The position numbers and the translations under genes are program-made. A stretch of DNA of 64,000 bases from Burhinus oedicnemus (lineage: Eukaryota; Chordata; Aves; Charadriiformes; Burhinidae), in the NCBI GenBank assembly GCA_008921705.1, contig VFFE01007631.1, positions 2,437,439 through 2,501,438 on the forward strand, written 5' to 3'. Every line of letters starts with the position of its first letter. The first letter of the stretch is position 1. The notes under the pieces were generated by a model that did not search any database, had not been told where the DNA came from, and saw only the letters and a list, made by a program, of their open reading frames with translations. Shown piece by piece: positions 38,160 to 48,860 of this stretch.

Positions 38160-38780
38160 CCAACTCACTTTGGATGCTCTTAACTCGAACTTTTAAATCG
38201 TGCACAGCACCCTGCGCGTTACCACTAAACCCTCTGTGGGAGGGGGGCTGTGAGGGAGAACAGGGCTCGTTTTATAACTAATGGGGTTGATTATAACTAA
38301 AGGAGCAGTTAATAGCTGAAGGGGAAATACTCTCTTGTAGTTCAGTTAAAAAAGTTGCTCAAGCAACAGAAACAAATCCGCTGGAAAGTCGATTTCATTA
38401 CTTCTGCGGCTCATAGAGCTCCTCAGCTTTGTTAACGTTACGACACACCAAGCTAAGGACAGCCTCGTAAATGACCTGAAGAACTGAGCTTGGAAATGGG
38501 GAGCTCCTGCCCTGTGAGTGGCTCCAGGAAAACGAAATCACCTCGTCCACGTTTTTGCTCCGCATTTTCGCTCGCTGACAGGTTGGCACCAACGCTGGTG
38601 TGGAAACCTCACAGGCGCCTGGGGGCCACGCTGGGCTTGCTGCGTGCTGCCCTGCTCTGCTCCTGGGGACGCTGGGGGGTGCGGGGTTTGCTTTCAGGTC
38701 CCCAAACCACTGCAAGTGCAAAGCCAAAGGCACAGGCTTTCCCAAGGGGGAAACGATGGGTCCTCCACAGTGCCTTTGCA
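38160..38780. other. CpG-enriched interval
   Basis: CpG sites recur at short intervals (aaatcgtg, ctgcgcgtt, gtcgattt, aacgttacgac, acctcgtccacg, tccgcattttcgctcgctg, ggacgctggg). G and C become dominant after about 38500. Openings of 105-132 codons on both strands are explained by this composition. It is more diffuse than the island near 51 kb. Confidence 0.45.
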
Positions 38781-39459
38781 GGGGCAAGGCCACCACTTAG
38801 CAAAAGCAAGCATGTGCATGACAGATTATGAATAATTGATTCTGGTGACAGCGATTCATAGATGTGATATCACCACTGGGTGCATTAGGATGCTGAGCAT
38901 CCTCTGGGGGATATTAGGAGTTAGACGACCCAGGGAACTCAAAGATATTAATGCATAATTTCTTTTATGGGGGAAATAAGAAACTAGAGCAATCCATAAA
39001 ATTCTGATCATATTCCATTTCTTTTGTTGTGTCTCCCTCAAAAGGGTGTTCCAGTGGAGTCATTATATTCTTATATAAAAATATCAACTTTCCACAGGGA
39101 ACATTTTTGTTTGTGAGCAAAATCCAAAGTCATTGTACCTTAAATTAAAAGCTAAGTCTTTTTAATTATTACAGCTCACTGAAGCAGGAGTCCAAAAATA
39201 ACAGGTAAATCAAAAAAGAGAAATGCAAAAGGCAAAACAGCCCACTGAGCTTCATTCAGTGACTGGGAAACAGCTTGAATCCTGGTGCTCAAAGGATGCC
39301 TCTGCAGTTCAGTCTTGTAAAATCTCACACTCTCCTAACCCCTAAACCAGTAGCATGTCCTGCAAGAGTACCTCTCTCTGTAGAGGGGATTTGGTGGTGA
39401 TATCACCTGCAGTGCCTGGCTGCTGGATGCTTTCTGAGGCTGAAAACCTCTTTTGATGC
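38781..39459. other. Non-coding stretch, nothing recognised
   Basis: AT-leaning sequence without gene-like or repeat features that I can support. Confidence 0.5.
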
Positions 39460-39620
39460 CAGCCTTTCTCTCCTCTTTAGCGGATATTCTTTGCTCTCCT
39501 TTTTTTGAGTGAGTTTCTTTTGTTCCTCCTTTTTTCCCTCTGGTTTTGTTCCTCTCCTTTCTCCCCTAAATTGCACAGCTTTCTAGCAGCTTTTATCCTC
39601 CTTTTCTTTTTTTCTTACAG
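39460..39620 (+). repeat. Polypyrimidine-rich tract
   Basis: About 160 bases dominated by T and C on the plus strand (runs such as ctccttttttccctctgg and ttttctttttttcttacag). It ends in a strong 3' splice-acceptor-like sequence at 39620. The tract could form triplex-prone DNA. No exon is recognisable downstream: the following frame closes with no familiar peptide. Confidence 0.6.
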
Positions 39621-40736
39621 ATTTTCAGTGAAAATGAAGAATGCACCTCTTAAGGGAGCAGGGTGCATGAAAAGTTTTCATTTCGCAATTGGATTAACTC
39701 TTTGATTGTCAGATATCCCTCTACATAGCATTTGGGGTAACAGGAATCACAAATTCTGTTCACCTTTACTTCGGACCATCTACTTTGGTAGACACACCTC
39801 AAAGTTTCCTCTTGGCAGAGTGTTTTCTCAGTGATACATCCATGGAAGTATTGCACTAGGTCTCTAAGTATGGGTCATATATAATAAGGTTCTTTTGGTA
39901 TTATACAGGACTTCAGTAGTTTTATTGTTAGATGCTGCTCAACTAGAAGACTCAATAACTGAAGCTTCTTTCTGATAACAGCCCCTTGGGGCTGCTCTTG
40001 TGTTTACATTTGGTAAACTGGGTAAGATTATCATTTACGCCTCCAATCAAAGCAAACTTCTGCCAGAAGAGAAACACTATGTACAGAAACACTTCAGAGG
40101 TGTTGTTCAAGGTAGACTTTTATATCACGTGCAGTACATGAAACCTCCTTCCTCCAACCTCTGCCCGAAGGAAGGCTATTGGGGTGGCAGCTTCAACAGT
40201 CAGGGAAGGCTGGCACTAAGGCCAGTGGTGCAACCTAAATTCAACCCTCCCATCCATTACGCTGCAGTCACTGAGTCCATGGTCACGCACTGACCTGAGC
40301 GAATAAGCAGAGACCAGAGGGGTAACTGGGTTATTGGGGATTTGCCGCAGAAGCTGCAGAAGCCTGAGAGATTGGGGCTGCGCCCAAAAGGACAAGGAAG
40401 GACAATCTAGCTACAGCTGTTTGCATCACTGCCGGGGACTTGTGCCTTGGCAGCAGATACGCAATTTCAGATAAATATCTCTTTTTATCAGTGGAGCATT
40501 AGCTACCACATAGTGAGAAAGAGAGGATGTCTATATTTCTTAGCCCTGAGAGCATGGTTATTTGGCTTGTAGGCTTTTTTTATTTCCTGAAATACAAGTC
40601 ACAAAGACTGTGAGCCAACACAACACAGAAGCATAATCCGTAGGGATATATCTGTGTACACATTATTAAGCATTAAAGGTAAAGTTAGACTAGCAATAAC
40701 CCCCCAAAAATGCATTGTGATTGAATCATTAATTTT
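39621..40736. other. Non-coding stretch, nothing recognised
   Basis: No gene. The 97-codon plus-strand opening at 40000-40293 has no motif I recognise. A short GC hairpin (agcccc/ggggct) lies near 39981-39994. Confidence 0.5.
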
Positions 40737-40753
40737 AATAATAATAATAATAA
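40737..40753 (+). repeat. (AAT)n microsatellite
   Basis: Five to six units of AAT (aataataataataataa). Short, pure trinucleotide repeat. Confidence 0.85.
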
Positions 40754-40820
40754 CCAGCACAATAATTTTGATTCCTTTTTTCCTTTCACAAGGCTCTTAT
40801 TACTTAGTGTGAGAATCATC

Positions 40821-41208
40821 AGAGAACTAGAAAACATGACCTGCAACGGAAGATTGAACTAATTGGTTCTGTGCAATCTATGGAAGAGAAAATGAAGCAG
40901 AGATATGGTAATAGTTTTTAAATACATAAAAGGCTGCAGCAGAGAAGAAGGGAGCCTTCCGTTTTCTGGATCCATAGTGGATAAGGCGAAAAACAGTGGG
41001 CTTTATCTGTGGCAAAAAAAGATTCTGGCAAGACATCAGGAAGCACTTTGGCTCAGTTAAGGGCAGTAAAGCCGAGGAATAGCCCACTTGGGGAAGGTCC
41101 ATCTGTAGGGTTTTTAAAGAAGAGGTTAGAGAAATGTCCATCAGGTTGTTTGGCCTGCTGTGGGTGACATTTTAAAGTCTCTTTCAGCAATCTTTTCTGT
41201 GATTCTAC
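40821..41208 (+). repeat. Diverged CR1 LINE 3' end
   Basis: Landmarks of the CR1 3' region appear in order: ctagaaaacatgacctgc (from 40827, cf. 'ctagaaaacatgacctacgagg'), ttaaatacataaaaggctg (40918-40936, cf. 'caagtacataaaaggctg'), a caagacatcaggaagcactt segment, ggtttttaaagaagaggtta (from 41108) and finally ttctgtgattctac (41195-41208), the hallmark CR1 terminus. The copy is plus-oriented and 5'-truncated, with the 3' end retained. It is old; no coding capacity remains. Confidence 0.75.
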
Positions 41209-42934
41209 ATTTTACATGTATTTATGAAGACTGTTTATGTGACAGAAAGCCTCCTGTCTCACAACATTGCACTTAATGACAATTCTGTTGTTGGCATCAC
41301 AAAAGGATTGGACCTTCCAAGAGCTGAGTACCAATGTGTGGATTAACATTGCTGAATGTTTTTTTCTTCTTCATGTGTGTCAGGTCTTGCTTCATCTTAA
41401 ACTCATGGGATAATACTATGGGTGAGTGATGTGTAGTACACTCATTGAGTATAGAGGCCTCACAAGCCAGATACCAGAAGAAGAAAGCATATTAATAATG
41501 TGGTAAGCACCTCAGGAGTATGCGGCAATTCAAGCACTTGCTAACAGCGGCATTTTATATGAACCCAGTACCATTGCTCTTGTTGGCAACATCAGGGATC
41601 AAATGTGTAATCGTATTTTGTAAATACCACATTACATGCATTTGTAGAGTTCCCCTGCTACCACAGGATGACCTAGGGGCACCAGGCAAAAGCAACCTCC
41701 TGTACTATGAGATGCAATAGAAATCTAGCAGACTTCTGCAAGGTCACACAACAGCTTTATACAAGGAGGTTGAGAGAAATGTCATGACCAGTTTAGTGTA
41801 CAAGGGGGAAGGCAGTTGGTATGTTTCCATCAGCTATTTTAAACTTTTAGATATTTAATTTTAAAGCTTCGAATTCTCCCTTGAGAGAACCAGTGTTTCT
41901 TTGCAGACTCTCTAAGTGACTTGGGCATCTAAATGAGCTCCTAAGTTACATGGTATGAGAACCTCCCTGTGTAATTACCCTGGCATTTGTCTGCAGTGCT
42001 GTGTTTAACATCCCCACAGATGAGCAATAATTTCCTGAATCCAGAACTGATGATCCTTGAACTTCAGAGAAAGTTGGATCAGTGGCTGGATTTCAGTGAC
42101 GTGGCTCACAGCCAGTTTCTGGTCAGATCAGTGCAGCTCCTAGCCGAACTATCTAGAGGCATGATCTTAGTCTCTTGCTGTCCAGTGACAGCTTGTTGAT
42201 GGGAGAAGCTTGCAAAAGGAATATTAACTAGTTATAAAACCTGAGTCTTTCTGTCCAGCCTTGATTCACTTGCATTTGCTATTTCTCATATGCCTGGGTT
42301 ATGTGATATATAAATGTGATATACAAAGCATTTGAGCTACCTGTTATATAGCATGCACCTGGTTTGTGATGGACAGCTACTCTTTGTAACCGCAAGTTGA
42401 TTAGGGACCAGTGAATGGCCAGCTGATGCGCAGGCAGAGCAGCTGTAAGTACGCGTTTCTCAAAAGAACAGTAATAGAAGAAAGAAGAGGTATTTGCGTT
42501 TCACACAGCTCCTACCTAGGAAAGCCATATGTGAGTTTGATAAACGGGGAAATCTGGAAGCACAATGAGCCCTTGCAATGATTCATCTCTCTATTAACAT
42601 GACGGGTAATGAAATGCCATGGTGGGATAACAGTCCAAGAGCCCGTTTGTAGCAAACTCATTTGGCAGTGATTCTTCGCAGAGTCAACACCATGTAAGAG
42701 CCCAACAGGCAGAAATCAGTGCATGAGATGAGCATATTAACCTCTCATCTCTTGCTGATTTACAGCACTTCACAGTCGTTCTAGCAGAGACACCTACAGC
42801 TTCCACTTCTTAAATATTTAGGCAGGAAAACTTCCTAGGCAGAAATTTCCACCCCAAGGTTTAAAGCACATCAAAAGCCCACATCTGCTCTGCATGGATG
42901 TGAGAGTGAGGTTCCCTCACACAAAGGTTTTTGG
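41209..42934. other. Non-coding stretch, no gene recognised
   Basis: No supported gene. The interval 42590-42720 has a balanced, low-repeat texture that could be conserved, but there is nothing specific to name. Confidence 0.5.
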
Positions 42935-43165
42935 AAGCTATTAAAAGAATCCCAGCTTTTAGCCACAAAATAAGCTGGTGTTCAAAGTACTTAAGCACAT
43001 ACCTCAATGACATTAGTACGTGCTTAATGTTAACCCCTTTCCTGGCCTTAATTGGTGCCTTTTCCTTTGTATTTTTTTTATAGCTAAATCAAGGCCTGCT
43101 CCACAGCCCTGCAAGGTAAACGGAAGACTCCTACTGATTTTGGTGGGATCTTGATGGCAGCCTCG
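42935..43165. repeat. Probable ancient sauropsid interspersed repeat
   Basis: Contains short palindromic motifs that I know from old sauropsid repeats. These are a paired 'cttaagcacata ... tacgtgcttaatgttaa' (42990-43033) and ggaagactcctactgatttt (43122-43141), resembling 'ggaaagactcccattgacttcaatggg', followed by gggatcttgat. The element name is not certain to me and the copy is heavily diverged, so boundaries are approximate. Confidence 0.4.
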
Positions 43166-43179
43166 CTTGCTTTATCTTT

Positions 43180-43640
43180 AGTCACGACAACATTAGCTTT
43201 AATATCTTTAAATACTGTGTGTGCCAACCCTTACTTTCATTTTCTGCTACCTCTGATTGATCTACATGGGGATTTGCTGTCATCTGTGGATAACTGATGG
43301 ACCTTCCAACAAAATTATATTCCTTGGCTCTTAACCGTCAAGAAGCTTCATTTCTCCCGCTCATTATTTGAAAGGTTTCCAATTCAGGCAACAAAGTAAT
43401 TAAAGGCACTGGATTTAACATTGACTGTAACAGGACTATCCATCCAAATTTGACTTACATTACCTAATTTTGATTTTTCCCTGCAGAACATTTACAAGGC
43501 CAGGCAGGTGTATTATCTCTGCATACCATTCATTATCAAGCATGACTGGAACAGGTGGCAACATACTGATGTGTGTTTAATGGAACAGACGTTCGAACGC
43601 ATATTTCAAAACTGGGCAAATGATTTCCTTTGTAACACTG
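43180..43640. promoter_or_regulatory. Candidate conserved non-coding element
   Basis: Low-repeat, AT-leaning sequence rich in homeodomain-type and other regulatory-looking cores (gtaattaaaggc, cattacctaattttg, cattcattatcaagc). It is open in no long frame. I infer possible constraint from texture only, and a multi-species alignment would be decisive. Confidence 0.2.
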
Positions 43641-44359
43641 TCACATCATGAGCAGTGACAATTTCAGGAATATGCTAGCTCATCCCAAACTATGTCTCAC
43701 TTTCATGTCTAGCATCTGCCGACTGGTATTTTATTTTTCAGATTTTTGCAGTCTTTGCTGATGCCTGCTGTCCGTGCTTGGCTGTCCATGCTTGGAAAAA
43801 TGAAATGAGAAGTCTTGGTATGTAACTTACTTGCTTTGAACCAGCAGCATGTGGCCCTGCCTGGACTGAATGACCCCTGCATGACTGTCACCTTAGCTTT
43901 CTGGACCTTTCAATCCACTAGCATTTGAAGCCAGTGGTAGCTGTATTTATCTCCTATGCTCAGCGCCTGATCTGGAAGTCAGCCTTGTGCCAATGTGCTT
44001 CTGCATGCCTGGGGAGACTACCTGGTTTCAGAGACAGTCCAAATGGCTCCAGCTGTGGATGGGAGCATCACTGTGTCATTTCTGCTTACAGGGGACCCAC
44101 TCAGTTCATGTGACCTCTTCAGAAACATGTCATTCCCCTGGCCATGTGCCTTCCTTCTCCAAGGCAAACGTGGAAAAGAATAGAAGTGCACAAGAAGTGG
44201 AGGCTTATTAACACTGTTGACATTAGATGTGTCTGATATTTAACCTGAGTGTTGGTGGCCCAGTTCTCTACATAATGAGAGGAAAGAGGTGTGCACCTCC
44301 AATGTAGAACATCAAAGTGAAATGCCCAAAGCACTCTTTGGTAGATGTTATAAATGCTT
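43641..44359. other. Non-coding stretch, nothing recognised
   Basis: Mixed sequence with no gene or repeat that I can support. Confidence 0.5.
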
Positions 44360-44720
44360 CTTCAAGATTTCCATGCTTACAGCTTTTTAGCTTTCACTCA
44401 GCCTAGCGATGCCCAAGTCTGTAATCCTTCAGACCCAGATCCAATTTTCACTCACTTCAACAGCAGCAAGCTAAAACCCTTAGAGAGTCTCATTGGTTTC
44501 AGCAGAATTATTCAAGTCTGTGTAACACAAAGGTTGAGCTCCTTTCTTAAAACAAGCACAACTAATTTTGGTCCATTTAAATTCCGAGTCCTTCATGGGT
44601 CTGAAAGTTGTAAGGGAAAAGACTTTTCCAAAGGCACCCACTTTCACAGGGAGGGCTGCACAACAGCCTGTGTGCCTGCTGCAGATCACACTGAAGTCAA
44701 TGACCGCTCGTCTGCCTTAA
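44360..44720. repeat. Possible ancient interspersed repeat
   Basis: Two phrases resemble the 'cattgaagtcaatgg' vocabulary of old sauropsid repeats: agagtctcattggtttcag (44482-44500) and cacactgaagtcaatgacc (44687-44705). The sequence between them also has the look of a decayed element. A 130-codon opening over it (44354-44746) has no recognisable domain and is probably chance. An AATAAA hexamer followed by T/G-rich sequence lies just downstream at 44763. Confidence 0.3.
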
Positions 44721-46059
44721 TGTTACATCCAACTGCAAATCTCTAGCTGACTTGAAACCACAAATAAAGTGTTTTATTTTATTATTGCAGAGGCATAAGG
44801 AATTTTTTATTTAACTGAAAACCAAAAATATGTGAAATTATAACTATTATATAAGTCAGTTTTCATAACTGCAATACTCAAAACTGTTTAAACGAGCCAA
44901 GGTATTTGTAGTAACTGACCTAATTCTTGAAACCAGGGGATATTTTTAAAATGGAAATGTAATTAGATGTAGCTAGAAGACGTATATTTAACCAATATCA
45001 GATATTTCAGAAATAGAGTTATTTGTAATTCTACGTTTTAAGTATTTCTTGAATCCTTTGAACTTTATTGTCAAATAAGTAGAAAGTTAATTAAGCGATT
45101 TCCTTCAGAATCAGGTCACAGAGTGAGTTAAAACAATACAATTTATAAAGCAATATCCATTGACAAACTCCTCATAGCTCTGAAATCTTACTACCACAGA
45201 ATATTGGCAATACTTTTAACTACATTTAATCCTTCCTTTCACTTGTGACTTTCGTTTTGCCTAATCGTGTTTCCACTCTACTAGCATAGTCACCACATGT
45301 ATTCAGAAGCTGGTAGGTGTCAAAAGAAATGTCAAAACATGGTACAAATTGGTTTTAGCCTGCCTGAAACTGATGGAGGGAGTGGGAACATGAGGCATTT
45401 TGAGCAGTATGGGCGAGTAAAAAAGAAAAATTCTGCAGAAGAATCAGTGACCATTGGGCAAGTTGGGTAATACATGGACCGAACGCTCCAAATACATAAA
45501 GGAAAGGTTCCGAATGACAGAGATTTTATTAAACTGTAATGGAGATAGCCCTTTATTTTGCTTTTGTAAGCTGGAAATGAGTAAAGACAAAAGAGATTTT
45601 CTTGGGTGCAAAGACTGAACAACTGTTTCATACGGGCGTGCTACTATTTCCAGCTAGCTATCTGCCTGAAGGAGCCTAATCTGGGCAGGCTGACAGCGTT
45701 TAGCACCTATTTCCTCTACAGCTGTCACTCATCAAAACTTCTGATCTTTAACTTCATGTCTAAACACAAGCACACTCAGCTGGTTCAAGACATTTAGCTC
45801 TGATGCTTTGGAGTAGTTTCAAAAATACTCATAAATAGACAAAGAATCAAACAAATGCAGCAGAACGCTAACCTAGAAGGAGAAATGTTTGGTCAGATCC
45901 TCTTTTTTACATGTTGCATGTAAACTGCTTCCTTGAATTTCTTCTGGATTCGGGAGTGGTGCAGAGATGATGATCCCATGTGAAGAAAATAGCTAAGAAG
46001 GTTTGGAGGCATGTGAAAAAAACTTTGCAGAATTGTTTATATCACCTTCAACATTAAAA
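44721..46059. other. AT-rich non-coding stretch
   Basis: Strongly AT-leaning, especially 44800-45140. No gene recognised. The 99-codon minus-strand opening at 45332-45631 is unsupported. Confidence 0.5.
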
Positions 46060-46560
46060 AGTAAATTGACCTATTAATAAATGCTAATCAACTTTAACCG
46101 TCTGACTGGTGACTTAAGTGATCTTTTATTCACAGACATGAAGAAGAAAAAGCAAGAGGTTGAGAGTTAGTGAGCTGCTTCCATGCAGCTTCTCGATAAT
46201 CTTTGGAAACTCAGAAGCAATTGGGAGAAAAAACTTTTAGTTCATTCCTCTCTCTTTGCAGTTACTTGGTGATGCTCTGGACACAATCAGTATTTGGATG
46301 ATGTCCTTATCTCAAGCTTCGTGCAAACCATAGAGCCCCTCCTTAGAAAACTGCTCTATCTTTTAGGTACTTGTTTTTCCGCTAGCTCTCATGGGCTTCA
46401 CTCAAGGAAAACTCTCCATTTTGCCTGGCAAAGACTGGACTGATTACCCCCAATTACTGGAAATTTATTTAGCAACCAAATTACATCAGCAAACACCCAA
46501 GCAATAATTCTTTAATCCTGACTCAGTCATTTTATTCTCTAGGAAGGTCACTATTATAAG
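46060..46560. promoter_or_regulatory. Candidate conserved non-coding element
   Basis: AT-rich with several homeodomain-like sites (cctattaataaatgctaatc, ccaattactgg, gcaataattctttaatcc) and AP-1-like strings (tgactggtgac, ctgactcagtca). No long frame is open. The call is by texture and motif density only. Confidence 0.2.
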
Positions 46561-47685
46561 CAGTTGACTGTAACTTGTGTGGTTTATTTTCTCCATGGCT
46601 AATTCATTAGCTAAAATGCCCACCTTTATTCACTACACTTCAAACAAACTAGGGATTAGTTGGTTCCTGGGAAGCGCAGGTCTGACCCCATGTGCTGAAC
46701 ATGAGGCTCACACAGATGATTTGTTGCAGTGTTGGCTGCCCAAATGTTGCTGGCAGCTTGCTTACTGCAAGTTGTTTGTCTCAGTTACTTGATCACAATG
46801 TACCTGCCAGGTGATAAACTGATTTAAATGGGCATATTGCACGACTCCGCAATATTCGCAAGAGTCTTTTCAGAAAAAAAATGAATACATAGCACACCAC
46901 CTCTTACCCTCAAGAAAAAGACCTGACTAGACCCAAAAGACCCAACTAGTCAAAAGGCAAAGTCAACCATGAAGGACTCAGCCAAAAAAAGCATAAGATG
47001 AGAGCTGTTGACCTACCTCAAGCTGGGAATCCCAAGGCAAGGATGTATCATACTGACTAACAGCATGCCATAAATTTCACTGCCCATATGGCACAGCAAA
47101 GAAACTTTGTGCTTGCCCTCCCTTGTTTTCGAGCAAATAGGTATACATGAGCACTCAAATCATTCCGTAAACCGAGTAGCCTATAAAGTGGGGTAGGAGT
47201 ATACCTCAGTTAAACAAACCTAGCTGATGCGCAATGGCAAGGAGAGTCTGGACTGTCTGGTCCAGAAGGTCATATACAGCAAGAAACTTGGTTCTCCACG
47301 GCAATGTAATTGTCCGTGATATATTCTCACTTGGTCTCAGAGATCCTTCTCAGGTTCACACAGAAACAGTGTCTTCATAGGGGTCACGTTTGGCGTGAGG
47401 TACAAGTAGGTGTTTTTGAGGAAGGGTAACGGTGCAATGCTGGATGGTGGCTGGACCCTCCCCTCCACTGCCTTGCCTTCTCCCAAAGCCTGTGCTGTCC
47501 AGCGGGAGCCTCTGTTAACGCAACCACTTGTCCCTGGCTCTGCTGCTTCCCTTACAAACAGGGGCCATAGATACTAAGAGCATTCAGCTCACATAGATAA
47601 AACCTAAATTCAAAGAGCAAAGTCTGTCAGACTGAATAAAACCGGAGGCTGTCTCAGCGCATAAGCGTGGCTGTACCTTTGCCCA
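46561..47685. other. Non-coding stretch, nothing recognised
   Basis: No gene or clear repeat. Slightly GC-richer around 47440-47540. Confidence 0.5.
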
Positions 47686-48860
47686 ATTTACAGTACATTT
47701 TGAAATGTACTTAAATAACAGTCTTTTTCACTGCAGTCAGTTATAATGGTCATTAGAGTACTCTGCATCAGCTTTCCTTGATGCTCTCATGAGCCTGAAT
47801 AGTAGCAATTTATTACCCACGGGGCCATGCAGCTTCAATCTCCAGTGGCACAATGAGATTTCTTTCATTACTACAGAGACATTTCGGTATGTTCATTCAC
47901 CTTCCCCGAAGACAGCAAGACTGCCCTGGTGAGAATGAAGTACACAAATGTTCCATGCTGTATGATACACCTACCAAATTTTCGTCTGCTATTTTGCAGG
48001 ATTTAGAAACAGAGCAAAGCATTTTGTGACACCTGACAGTTTTTGCAAGGGCTGATCTGTACCTTCACTGCACCTTTGTGCCTCCAACAAGCTGGGTAAC
48101 ATGAGGGGTCTAGTTATGTCTTTCCTAGCTGAAGCAAAACCAAAAAGGACGCTCTGGAAAGCAAACACCTTTTATGTTCTCTGAGTGAGACAAGGGTCAC
48201 CAATGCAGCAGAGCAATTTCTAACCCAAGTGATACATCTCTTGTGACATCGTTGGTGACTCACACCTCCTTAAAACCAATGCTAGATGGTCTCTGCAGTC
48301 TTGTAGGTAAGCCGAGTGCTGGTGTGGCGTGTTTTTCTGAGTCATCCACTTTCTGTAAAAACTCTGCCTACATTTGAACTGTTTATTTAGGATGCATCCC
48401 GACTGTAGACAAAATGTAAATGAATTTCTTTTTCTTCAGTCAGCCTGTTCCACAATCAAAATCTTATTGCTCCATTCTTAAGCCTTTCAAACAAAGCAGA
48501 GACACTGCAACGTGAGGTTCACCAATAGTATTCCCAAAGATTCCCAGATTCTTCCAACAAATCAATGAATACCCGAGTGATTTATAAAAGGGAAAACACT
48601 ATTATTAAAACATTGCAACTCATTGGAGTTTTATTCTTTAGGACTGAGAGGTGACTGAATAATGAGTCAGTCATAAAGTTTGTGGCCTGTGCTAAAATCA
48701 GACAGGGATGAGTTGTCTGTTCTAATGTACTCATTAGGGACAGAGTAAGTACATCCTGGTATGCTTGAATAGAACAATTATTTTCTGCTGCAATTGAAAT
48801 GAATTATCAAATGCCAAGTGAAAAGCTCTGTTCTGAGTCATCATTCATCAGGAAAGATTT
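47686..48860. promoter_or_regulatory. Candidate conserved non-coding cluster
   Basis: Two sub-intervals, about 47690-47890 and 48480-48860, are low-repeat and AT-leaning. They hold many TAAT/ATTA cores, an imperfect palindrome acattttgaaatgt (47694-47707), and repeated AP-1-like sites (aatgagtcagtca, tgagtcatcattcatc). Long frames are absent. Conservation is inferred from appearance and has not been measured. Confidence 0.2.

Noticed and set aside
44763..44768. AATAAA followed by T/G-rich DNA as a polyadenylation site
   Set aside because: AT-rich DNA makes this hexamer frequent, and no upstream transcript is supported.
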